In this document: positions 1 to 10,528 of the stretch, in pieces
How positions within the stretch are numbered: the first letter of the stretch is position 1
Layout: every line of letters begins with the position of its first letter
Assembly (NCBI RefSeq): GCF_018294505.1
Contig: NC_057810.1
Span: forward strand, 708,300,336-708,364,335
Origin: Triticum aestivum
Taxonomy: Eukaryota > Streptophyta > Magnoliopsida > Poales > Poaceae
Reading direction: 5' to 3'
DNA: 64,000 nt
Position numbers and translations under genes: made by a program
The notes under the pieces: model-generated
The model's database searches: none
Seen by the model: the letters and a program-made list of their open reading frames with translations, nothing else
What the model was told of the DNA's origin: nothing

Positions 1-3000
1 TCGGTTCACAACTGTGGACTGAGTGTAAGGCTATAACCGTAAGTACACCATCTCCCCGACAGTAAATTCTCTCTCGAAGCGTTTTGTGTCAGCAAAATGC
101 TTGTATTTACACTGAGCTCTGGTCAAGTGTTCTTTGAGTGCTGTAGTGTGTTGAGTATGATCTGCCAGCCAAGTATTTACATCTGAGTTGAGAGAGGTTG
201 GATGCCCTAGCAGCTGTCCCATGTTAGGAGCACACCCGTAGAGGGCTTTGTAAGGTGTACACCCCAGATACGAATGATATGAGGTGTTATACCAAAATTC
301 AGCCTGAGGCAGCCATACTGCCCACTTTGCTGGACACTCATGTACTGCACATCTTAGGTACATCTCAAGTCACTGATTTACTCGTTTAGTTTGGCCATCA
401 GTTTGGGGGTGGTATGTTGTATCATTTGCAGTTCAGTGCCCCATACTCAAAAGAGCTCCTTCCAGAAAGCACTAGTAAAATTTTTGTCCCTGTCAGACAC
501 AATAGTCAAGGGCAGACCATGCAGCTTAACTATATTGTTCAAAAACACCTTGGCCACAGAGGCTGCAGTGAATGGATGTTTCAAAGGAAGAAAGTGCCCC
601 ACTTCGGTGAAACGATCCACCACCACTAAAATAGCAGAGAAGCCATCAGATTTTGGTAGTCCTTCAATGAAATCCATACTGATGGACTGCCAAGGACTGT
701 CAGGCACAGGCAAAGGCTGCAACAGACCTGGCATTTTGCACAATTCATGCTTTGCTTGTTGACAAATTCCACACTGTTTGACAAAATTTTCCACATCAGT
801 CTTCATATTTGTCCAACTGAACAGCTGTTTAACCCTGTGATATGTTGGCAAAATTCCAGAGTGACCCCCACAGGAGTAGAATGGAAGGCCTGGATCAATT
901 TAGTTTGCAGTCCTGTGTTGGCCCCCACCCATATCTTGTGATCCTGCTTTATCAATCCTTCCTGTAACTGGAATCCAGGGCAAGCACTAGGATCCACTGC
1001 AAGCTTTTGCAACATGGAGAGAGCCATGGGGTCTACAGAGTAACAATTTAGAACTTCCTGCACCCAAATAGGTTTTCTTGTGGACACATTCCGAGTAGCA
1101 AACCGATGTGCAACCCTGGACAAGGCATCAGTAGCAGTATATTCCACCCCTTTCCTGTACTGTATGGAGAATTGTAAGCCCACCAGCTTAGTCATTGCTT
1201 TCCTCTGCAGATCAGATGTCAGATTTTGATCACTCAAATGGCACAGGCTTTGATGATCTGTTTTTATAACAAAAGGTGCTCTGGTCAGGTATGATCTCCA
1301 CCTGTCTATAGCCATCATAATTGCCAAAAATTCCTTCTCATAAATGGATTTCTTTTGACTGGTCACTCCCAGAGCTTTGCTATAGTAAGCTACAGGATGG
1401 CCTTCCTGAGATAACACAGCCCCCACAACAGTGTTACAAGCATCTGTCTCTATAGTGAATGTTTTCTCAAAGTTTGGTAAGGCTAGCACTGGTGTGTTAC
1501 TCATAGTTTGCTTGAGGAGTTGAAAAGCCTGCTGAGCTGCATCAGACCATTCAAAAGCATGTTTCTTCAGTAGGGCTATTAGTGGTTTTGCCAATAGTCC
1601 ATAGTTCTTCACAAACTTTCTGTAATACCCAGTTAGACCCAAAAATCCTCTGAGTTCAGTGACATTTGTAGGCACTGGCCACTGTAGCATTGCCTCAGTT
1701 TTTGTAGGATCTGTAGCCACACCTTTGTCAGAGATTATGTGGCCTAAATACTCCAGGGTCTGTTGTGCAAACACACACTTGCTTTCCTTGACAAACAGCT
1801 GTTGTTCTTTTAGTATATCAAAAACTGACTAAAGATGTTCTAAGTGTTCTTCCAAAGTAAAACTGAACACAAGAATATCATCCATGAATACCAGTACAAA
1901 TTTCCTGTTTGCTCCAGCAAATATGAAATTCATGACACACTGAAAAGTGCCAGGAGCTGTAGCAAGACCAAATGGCATAACTCTGAACTGGAACTGCCCA
2001 TGATGTGTTTTAAAAGCAGTTTTAAACTCATCCTCCTCTTTCATCCTGATTTGGTGATACCCAACTCTCAGGTCTAGTTTGGAAAACCACTTAGCCCCTC
2101 CTAACTCATCCAGAATTTCATCAATTACTGGCATAGGAAACTTGTTTTTTACTGTCCCTGCATTTAGTCTCCTGTAGTCCACACAGAACCTCCAAGTGCC
2201 ATCTTTTTTCTTGACCAAGAGCACAGGAGCAGCAAATGGGCTCATACTAGGTGTGATCAGACCACTATCCAACATTTCCTTGACTTGTCTCTCAATCTCA
2301 TCTTTCTGTAAGGGAGAGTATCTATAAGGCCTGCAATTCATAGGCACAGTATTTGGCATTAAATTGATTTTGTGGTCAATCACTCTGTGTGGAGGCAGAC
2401 TGTGAGATGCTTGAAACACTTCCTTGTTTCTGTCCAAAACCTGTTGGACTTCAGTTGGAATTTCAGTGGCAGGTGCCATTACTATTCTATTTAGTAAGGC
2501 AGTAGCCCACACTTCATTCCCTCTTTCCCACTTCAGCAACTGATCAGCAGAGACTTCAGTAATTTCTTCTTGTTGGGCAGGTAGTACTCCTTGCAACCTA
2601 ACTGTCTGGCCTTCATATTGGAACTGAATCCATTTGTCTGCCCAGTGACATTGCATGACACCCCACTGTTCCAACCAATCCATACCCAGTATAATGTCAT
2701 GCCCTCCTAAAGGCAGCACTTGCATAGCATTGGTGAAACTGTGGCCCTCCATCCACCAAGTGACTTTAGGTGCTACTTCAGTGCTCTGAATAATGTTTCC
2801 ATTCGCCACTCTGACTTGCATTGGTTGTTTCAGTGTTTCAGTTTTGACTGTAATCTTGCTCAGTAATGCCTGATCCACAAATGTGTGTGTGCTGCCTGAG
2901 TTCACTAAGATCAACACGACTTTGTTTCCCACAAGAGCTCTCAACTGAATTGTTTTCGGATGTGCTGCCCCTGACAAAGCTATAGCTGAAATTGTAGCAC

Positions 3001-4221
3001 ACTCCTCTGGTCCCCTTTGCACTAAAGCATCCAGTACAGCATCAGAGATTATTTCATGTGGGTCTACTAGTTCAGCTGCTTTGAGTTGAGCCCAGGAGCT
3101 GGTGCTTGGTTGCACATATGGCGAGGAGCAAATTTCTCCCCACACTTGTAACAGAGTCCATTCGCTCGCCGATATTCCTTTAGTTGTTTGGCTTTCCACA
3201 ACTCACCTGTAGCCAGACTGGGCTTGATCCCTGTCTTTGCATATTGTGCCTTTGGAAAACTTGATTTGGTGGACTTTTGTTGCAAAAGTAAACCCTCTTG
3301 AACAGATGCATACAGAGCTGCCAGTTGCACATTCGATGGAATTTGCAGTTCCACTGCTGACCTGAGTTCCTCCTTCAGCCCCATGATAAATCTAGTGACT
3401 CGGAATGTATCACTGATTGTAGGCTCATATAATTTGACTTTGTATACCAACTGTAAGAACTGTTGTTTGAATTCTTCTACAGTAGCTGTCTGTTTGAGCA
3501 TCATCAGGTCCTTCATCTTTTGGCGATACACATTGACGTCAAACTCTTGCAAAATTGCCTGACAGAACTGATCCCAAGTGTGCAGCGCACCAGTCTGCTT
3601 AAATGCTTGGTACCAATGAGCTGTGTTGTCTGTCAGATAGAGGGAGGCTAATGTGACTTTAAAACTGTCAGGTATGTGGTACAACTTGAAGAACGCCTCA
3701 CACTTATCAAGCCAAATCCGCACATCATACCCATTAAACCTTGGAAAATCCATTTTCGGCATCCACTGGCGCTTTGCCGTATGTTCCTCCTCAGCTGGTA
3801 ACACAGGGGACTGAAATTCGACGGGTTTGATTGGTACCTGAACCGGACGCGGTGGAGCACGATTTGTGATCCCAGGGCCAGCCCCCAGGATTCCATCCGA
3901 CACTTCTGATGCTATGGGAGAAGAGCCCTCACCCATCATGTGCTGCTTCCCCGTTTGAACCGCATGGAAGTGCGTCTGCTGCACTTGCCCCAGTGTGTCG
4001 CAGGATAGGTTTACCTTGACCTGCACCTGATACAGCCTTGCGGATTGCTCGGAAATCTTCGGGTCGAGGGCTTCGAGCTATGCACAAATTCCGTCCACCG
4101 CTTCCCATTTGCTCTGGGCCGCGCGCAGCTCGGCGAATTCCTTGAGAATCCGCTCCTGGAACGCCTCCATCTCGTCCGCGATGAATCGTGTCTGCGGGTT
4201 GGGCTTGAAGGTCGTCGTCAT
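1..4221 (-). pseudogene. gag-pol polyprotein, chromovirus copy 1, multiply broken
   Basis: Gag starts at an ATG whose complement is 4219-4221. Gag carries a [14 protein letters not shown] knuckle near 3110-3150. Protease has a D/N-S-G centre ([11 protein letters not shown], about 2890), where the usual Asp is replaced by Asn. Reverse transcriptase shows FMDDILVFS near 1880, followed by RNase H (about 1450) and integrase (zinc-finger and core parts, about 850-450). Lesions seen: a stop in gag at 4077-4079, a one-base loss near 3090, a TAG at 1829-1831 in RT, a one-base loss near 868 in integrase, a frameshift near 425, and a TAG at 31-33. It cannot encode a working polyprotein. Confidence 0.88.
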
Positions 4222-4365
4222 CGCGGACTTCCCCGAATCAACCCACCTCAGGTCAGGAATTACGCAGATCGAACCCTAGGGTGATCCGCCACCGTCGCCT
4301 CGGATTTGCTGGGTATGAGACGGGAAAAAAAATTGCGCGACGCGGAGCGGCGGAGAGGATCGACG

Positions 4366-4377
4366 GCTCTGATACCA
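4366..4377 (-). other. tRNA primer-binding site, chromovirus copy 1
   Basis: On the minus strand this reads TGGTATCAGAGC, the complement of the 3' end of plant initiator methionine tRNA and the usual primer site of plant LTR retrotransposons. It lies three bases inside the LTR that begins at 4381, which fixes the direction of the element. Confidence 0.9.
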
Positions 4378-4380
4378 GAC

Positions 4381-4753
4381 TGTCATGACCGTGGGTCAGA
4401 GCGGATCGCCGGTGGCGAGGTGGCTAGCGAGAGGAGCAGGGTAGCGCACTCATGGCGAGAGGAAGGAGAAAGGAGAACAGCTCGGGAGAGGATAAGAGCA
4501 GGAAAGGGGAAAGACAGACGAGAGGCTCAGAATGATTTCAATTTTCAAAACCTGATCGTTACAGTGACCTCGCTTGCTTATAAACCCGCAAGCCCACGCC
4601 ACACCACACGGCCCACTGGCTCAAGGCCACACACGGCCCACCACACGTCACGCAGTGCCCATTCGAATCTTCTCGCTTCCACCATAGCTCCCTTGCCTCT
4701 TCTTGCGTCTGTCAGCACTGACTGAACCTGATGCCATCGCCTCGGCACTTACA
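4381..4753 (-). repeat. LTR shared by the two chromovirus copies (373 bp)
   Basis: Begins TG and ends CA on either strand and matches 9522-9894 end to end at the same length. Read on the minus strand it is at once the 3' LTR of copy 2 (a purine-rich tract, GGGGCGGGTAC, precedes it at 4754-4764) and the 5' LTR of copy 1 (a primer-binding site follows it at 4366-4377). There is only one LTR between the two internal regions. Confidence 0.9.
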
Positions 4754-7700
4754 GTACCCGCCCCTGAAGAACCAGCGTGTCCCCATGCTGGTGCAGCTGG
4801 AAACATCTGCTTGAGCACCTCGTAATCTTCCCACGTAGCTGAAGTTGTCGGAATGGTAGCCCACTTAATTAGCACTTGCAAGTGAGAGGTGTTGCCCTTC
4901 TTGACCAGACGACGATCCAAAATCTCTTCAGGAAAAACGCCAGGATCAGACAGATCGATCAAAACAGGCAACGACGAAAACACTGGTGTATGATCTGGCA
5001 CATGGTTCTTCAGTTGGGACACCTGGAAAACTGGGTGCACTTGACTGCCTCGCGGTAATTCCAGGCGATAAGCTACTGTTCCAATCCTGTCCAGTATTTT
5101 ATAAGGCCCAAAATATTTTAGTGCCAGCTTGCGGCAGGGTCGGTTCACAACTGTGGACTGAGTGCAAGGCTATAACCGTAAGTACACCATCTCCCCGACA
5201 GTAAATTCTCTCTTGGAGCGTTTTGTGTCAGCAAAATGCTTGTATTTACACTGAGCTCTGGTCAAGTGTTCTTTGAGTGCTGTAGTGTGTTGAGTATGAT
5301 CTGCCAGCCAAGTATTTACATCTGAGTTGAGAGAGGTTGGATGCCCTAGCAGCTGTCCCATGTTAGGAGCACACCCGTAGAGGGCTTTGTAAGGTGTACA
5401 CCCCAGAGATGAATGATATGAGGTGTTATACCAAAATTCAGCCTGAGGCAGCCATACTGCCCACTTTGCTGGACACTCATGTACTGCACCTTAGGTACAT
5501 CTCAAGGCACTGATTTACTCGTTCAGTTTGGCCATCAGTTTGGGGGTGGTATGCTGTACTCATTTGCAGTTCAATGCCCCATACTCGAAAGAGCTCCTTC
5601 CAGAAAGCACTAGTAAAAATTTTGTCCCTGTCAGACACAATAGTCAAGGGCAGACCATGCAGCTTAACTATATTGTTCAAAAACACCTTGGCCACAGAGG
5701 TTGCAGTGAATGGATGTTTCAAAAGAAGAAAGTGCCCCACTTTAGTGAAACGATCCACCACCACTAAAATAGCAGAGAAGCCATCAAATTTTGGTAGTCC
5801 TTCAATGAAATCCATACTGATGGACTGCCAAGGACTGTCAGGCACAGGCAAAGGCTGCAACAGACCTGGCATTTTGCACAATTTATGCTTTGCTTGTTGA
5901 CAAATTCCACACTGTTTGACAAAATTTTCCACATCAGTCTTCATATTTGTCCAACTGAACAGCTGTTTAACCCTGTGATATGTTGGCAAAATTCCAGAGT
6001 GACCCCCCACAGGAGTAGAATGGAAGACCTGGATCAATTTAGTTTGCAGTCCTGTGTTGGCCCCCACCCATATCTTGTGATCCTGCTTTATCAATCCTTC
6101 CTATAACTGGAATCCAGGTCAAGCACTAGGATCCACTTCAAGCTTTTGCAACATGGAGAGAGCCATGGGCTCTACAAAGTAACAATTTAGAACTTCCTGC
6201 ACCCAAATAGGTTTGCTTGTGGACACATTCTGAGTAGCAAACAGATGTGCAACCCTGGACAAGGCATCAACAGCAGTATTTTCCACCCCTTTCCTGTACT
6301 GTATGGAGAATTGTAAGCCCACCAGCTTAGTCATTGCTTTCCTCTGCAGATCAGATGTCAGATTTTGATCACTCAAATGGCACAGGCTTTGATGATCTGT
6401 TTTTATAACAAAAGGTGCTCTGGTCAGGTATGATCTCCACCTGTCTATAGCCATCATAATTGCCAAAAATTCCTTCTCATAAATGGATTTCTTCTGATTG
6501 GTCACTCCCAGAGCTTTGCTATAGTAAGCCACAGGATGGCCTTCCTGAGATAACACAGCCCCCACACCAGTGTTACAAGCATCTGTCTCTACAGTGAATG
6601 TTTTCTCAAAGTTTGGTAAGGCTAGCACTCGTGTGTTACTCATAGCTTGCTTGAGCAGTTGAAAAGCCTGCTGAGCTGCATCAGACCATTCAAAAGCATG
6701 TTTCTTCAGTAGGTCTGTTAGTGGTTTTGCCAATAGTCCATAGTTCTTCACAAACTTTCTGTAATACCCAGTTAGACCCAAAAATCCTCTGAGTTCAGTG
6801 ACATTTGTAGGCACTGGCCACTGTAGCATTGCCTCAGTTTTTGTAGGATCTGTAGCCACACCTTTGTCAGAGATTATGTGGCCTAAATACTCCAGGGACT
6901 GTTGTGCAAACACACACTTGCTTTCCTTGACAAACAGCTGTTGTTCTTTTAGTATATCAAAAACTGACTGAAGATGTTCTAAGTGTTCTTCCAAAGTAAA
7001 ACTGAACACAAGAATATCATCCATGAATACCAGTACAAATTTCCTGTTTGCTCCAGCAAATATGAAATTCATGACACACTGAAAAGTGCCAGGAGCTGTA
7101 GCAAGACCAAATGGCATAACTCTGAACCGGAACTGCCCATGATGTGTTTTAAAAGCAGTTTTAAACTCATCCTCCTCTTTCATGCTGATTCAGTGATACC
7201 CATCTCTCAGGTCTAGTTTGGAAAACCACTTAGCCCCTCCTAACTCATCCAGAATTTCATCAATTACTGGCATAGGAAACTTGTTTTTTACTGTCACTGC
7301 ATTTAGTCTCCTATAGTCCACACAGAACCTCCAAGTGCCATCTTTTTTCTTGACCAAGAGCACAGGAGCAGCAAATGGGCTCATACTAGGTGTGATCAGA
7401 CCACTATCCAACATTCCCTTGACTTGTCTCTCAATCTCATCTTTCTGTAAGGGAGAGTATCTATAAGGCCTACAATTCACATGCACAGTATTTGGCATTA
7501 AATTGATTTTGTGGTCAATCACTCTGTGTGGAGGCAGACTGTGAGATGCTTGAAACACTTCCTTGTTTCTGTCCAAAACCTGTTGGACTTCAATTGGAAT
7601 TTCAGTGGCAGGTGCCATTACTATTCTGTTTAGTAAGGCAGTAGCCCACACTTCATTCCCTCTTTCCCACTTCAGCAACTGATCAGCAGAGACTTCAGTA

Positions 7701-9361
7701 ATTTCTTCTTGTTGGGCAGGTAGTACTCCTTGCAACCTAACTGTCTGGCCTTCATATTGGAACTGAATCCATTTGTCTGCCCAGTGACATTGCATGACAC
7801 CCCACTGTTCCAACCAATCCATACCCAGTATAATGGCATGCCCTACTAAAGGCAGCACTTGCATAGCATTGGTGAAACTGTGGCCCTCCATCCACCAAGT
7901 GACTTTAGGTGCTACTTCAGTGCTCTGAATAATGTTTCCATTCGCCACTCTGACTTGCATTGGTTGTTTTAGTGTTTCAGTTTTGACTGTAATCTTGCTC
8001 AGTAATGCCTGATCCACAAATGTGTGTGTGCTGCCTGAGTCCACTAGGATCAACACCACTTTGTTTCCCACAAGAGCTCTCAACTGAATTGTTTTCGGAT
8101 GTGCTACCCCTGACAAAGCTGTAGCTGAAATTGTAGCACACTCCTCTGGTCCCCCTTGCACTAAAGCATCCAGTACAGCATCAGAGATTATTTCATATGG
8201 GTCTACTAGTTCAGCTGCTTTGAGTTGAGCCCCAGGAGCCGGTGCTTGGTTGCACATATGGCCAGGAGCAAATTTCTCCCCACACTTGTAACAGAGTCCA
8301 TTCGCTCGCCGATATTCCTTTAGTTGTTTGGCTTTCCACAACTCACCTATAGCCAGACTGGGCTTGATCTCTGTCTTTGCATATTGTGCCTTTGGAAAAC
8401 TTGATTTGGTGGACTTTTGGTGCAAAAGTAAACCCTCTTGAACAGATGCATAAAGAGCTGCCAGTTGCACATTCGATGGAATTTGCAGTTCCACTGCTGA
8501 CCTGAGTTCCTCCTTGAGCCCCATGATAACTCTAGTGACTAGGAATGTATCACTGATTCTAGGCTCATATAATTTGACTGTGTATACCAACTGTAAGAAC
8601 TGTTGTTTGAATTCTTCTACAGTAGTTGTCTGTTTGAGCATCATCGGGTCCTTCATCTTTTGGCGATACACATTGACGTCAAACTCTTGCAAAATTGCCT
8701 GACAGAACTGATTCCAAGTGTGCAGCGCACCAGTCTGCTTAAATGCTTGGTACCAATGAGCTGCGTTGTCTGTCAGATAGAGGGAGGCTGATGTGACTTT
8801 AAAACTGTCAGGTATGTGGTACAACTTGAAGAACGCCTCACACTTATCAAGCCAAATTCGCACATCAGACCCATCAAACCTTGGAAAATCCATTTTCGGC
8901 ATCCACTGGTGCTTTGCCGTATGTTCCTCCTCAGCTGGTATCACAGGGGACTGAAATTCGACGGGTTTGATTGGTACCTGAACCGGACGCGGTGGAGCAT
9001 GATTTGTGATCCCAGGGCCAGCCCCCATGATTCCATCCGACACTTCTGATGCTGTGGGAGAAGAGCTCTCACCCATCATGTGTTGCTTCCCCGTCTGAAC
9101 CGCATGGAAGTGCGTCTACTGCACTTGCCCCAGTGTGTCGCAGGATAGGTCAACCTTGACCTGCACCTGATCCAGCCTTGCGGATTGCTCAGAAATCTTC
9201 ACGTCGAGGGCTTCGAGCTGTGCACAAATTCCGTCCACCGCTTCCCATTTGCTCTGGGCCGCGCGCAGCTCAGCGAATTCCTTGAGCATCCGCTCCTGGA
9301 ACGCCACCATCTCGTCCGCGATGAATCACGTCTGCGGGTTGGGCTTGAAGGTCGTCGTCGT
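4648..9361 (-). pseudogene. gag-pol polyprotein with chromodomain, chromovirus copy 2
   Basis: The largest open piece is 7190-9079: gag with a [14 protein letters not shown] knuckle, protease with [11 protein letters not shown], and the first part of RT. RT continues at 6119-7183 with FMDDILVFS (about 7020) and RNase H. Integrase is at 5477-6094, and the end (4648-5148) has a chromodomain-like stretch (PEEILDRRLVKKG, then VLIKWATIPTTSATWEDYE). Lesions seen: the gag ATG at 9359-9361 is ACG, a stop near 9327, a stop near 9118, a TGA at 7187-7189 in RT, a stop at 6116-6118, a two-base loss near 5488, and a TAG at 5170-5172. The last open frame runs about 35 codons into the LTR. Translation of the intact pieces resembles Reina-type chromoviruses. 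Confidence 0.88.
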
Positions 9362-9506
9362 CGCAGACTTCCCTGAATCAACCCACCTCAGGCCAGGAAT
9401 TACGCAGATCGAACCCTAGGGTGATCCGCCACCGTCGCCTCGGATTTGCTGGGTACGAGACGGGAAAAAGAATTTGCGCGACACGGAGCGGCGGAGAGGA
9501 TCGACG

Positions 9507-9518
9507 GCTCTGATACCA
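9507..9518 (-). other. tRNA primer-binding site, chromovirus copy 2
   Basis: Minus strand reads TGGTATCAGAGC, complementary to initiator methionine tRNA, three bases inside the LTR that begins at 9522. Confidence 0.9.
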
Positions 9519-9521
9519 GAC

Positions 9522-9894
9522 TGTCACGACCGTGGGTCGGAGCGGATCGCCGGTGGAGAGGTGGCTAGCGAGAGGAGCAGGGTAGCGCACTCATGGCAAG
9601 AGGAAGGAGAAAGGAGAACAGCTCGGGAGAGGATAAGAGCAGGAGAGGGGAAAGACAGACGAGAGGCTCAGAATGATTTCAATTTTCAAAACCTGATCGT
9701 TAAAGTGACCTCGCTTGCTTATGAACCCGCAAGCCCACGCCACACCACACGGCCCACTGGCTCAAGGCCACACACGGCCCACCACACGTCATGCAGTGCC
9801 CATTCGAATCTTCCCGCTTCCACCATAGCTCCCTTGCCTCTTCTCGCGTCTGTCAGCACTGACTGAACCTGATGCCATCGCCTCGGCACTTACA
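9522..9894 (-). repeat. 5' LTR of chromovirus copy 2 (373 bp)
   Basis: Same length and boundaries (TG...CA) as 4381-4753, with scattered base differences. Its outer edge at 9894 touches unrelated sequence that encodes an NLR coiled-coil domain, so this is the true right end of the tandem. Confidence 0.9.
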
Positions 9895-10309
9895 CTTTCT
9901 CTGGCGTCATCCACACGAGCCATTAGCTGTGAGAAATCTTCCGCAATCTGGCGCCGGTGCTGCTTCCGCCTATTGCCAGCCCCAAAGATTGCAGTAAGAC
10001 GAGAGCTTCTGCGGACAATGGCGACTTCACCAGCACCGGATTGCATAACCTCGTCGAAGAAGTCCTCCGTATCGTAACCAAGCTCCCGAACCTCATTGGT
10101 CCACCATTCGGGGGTGGCGCCCGGGTCCAGATCTGCATCCGGCACATTCTTGAGGTGGTCGTACAATCCTTCTAGACCTTCTCTGAGAAGCCGGATCCCG
10201 TTGGCAGTAAGCCCATCTGTAGAGGATGCTCGGAAGCCTCGAATGGATGGAGCCGTCGGAGGAGGCGACCCATGGGGCCGAGCGAAACCGTGATGGGGGG
10301 ATCCTCCAT
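9895..10309 (-). pseudogene. NLR resistance-protein N-terminus (Rx-type coiled coil), cut by an LTR
   Basis: Minus strand. From the ATG at 10309 the frame reads MEDPPITVSLGPMGRLLRRL, the style of opening seen in grass CC-NLR proteins. A second frame continues with RLLREGLEGLYDHLKNV, then WTNEVRELGYDTEDFFDEV (the EDVID-like part of the Rx_N domain) and ends DFSQLMARVDDARE. The two frames are offset, so at least one indel lies between about 10175 and 10250. The LTR at 9894 removes everything after about residue 135: no NB-ARC or LRR part is present in the window. The open frame runs into the LTR and gains about 30 foreign residues. CC-NLRs are intracellular immune receptors; this fragment cannot work as one. 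Confidence 0.8.
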
Positions 10310-10463
10310 GTTTGCCTCAACGGAAGCGGAATCAGGATCAACCGAGAGGTAGAGGAGGAATTGGGGCAATTGGGGATAATATTCAGATCGGGTAGGTGAG
10401 AGCGAGAGAAAGAAAGATGAGCATCAAGCAGAGTAACTTTTCTCTTTTGACTACAATGGCTTA
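10310..10463 (-). promoter_or_regulatory. Upstream flank of the NLR fragment
   Basis: About 150 bases between the NLR start codon and the Harbinger element. It would hold the 5' leader and perhaps part of the promoter of the NLR. I see no TATA box I would defend. It ends in TTA (10461-10463), the probable target site of the outer Harbinger element. Confidence 0.35.
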
Positions 10464-10528
10464 GAGCAACTCCAATGCGCCCATCAAATTGTGTCTAACA
10501 CAAAAGTCGGTCCAACACGATGATCTAA

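Larger units (their letters stand above)
1..4753 (-). mobile_element. Ty3/gypsy chromovirus, copy 1 (cut by window edge)
   Basis: Left member of a tandem pair of short Ty3/gypsy elements read on the minus strand. Its 5' LTR is 4381-4753 and its primer-binding site lies next to it. Gag, protease, reverse transcriptase, RNase H and integrase follow down to base 1, where the window ends before the chromodomain. It aligns with copy 2 at an offset of about 5140 bases across its whole length. Small size, a short LTR and a chromodomain in the sister copy suggest the Reina group of chromoviruses; the clade name is inferred from architecture, not from a tree. Confidence 0.9.
4381..9894 (-). mobile_element. 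Ty3/gypsy chromovirus, copy 2, full length (5514 bp)
   Basis: Bounded by 373-bp LTRs at 4381-4753 and 9522-9894. Primer-binding site at 9507-9518, polypurine tract at 4754-4764. The internal region encodes gag, protease, RT, RNase H, integrase and a C-terminal chromodomain in the order typical of Ty3/gypsy chromoviruses. The right edge abuts an NLR exon. Because the left edge continues into copy 1, the target-site duplication cannot be checked within the window. Confidence 0.9.
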
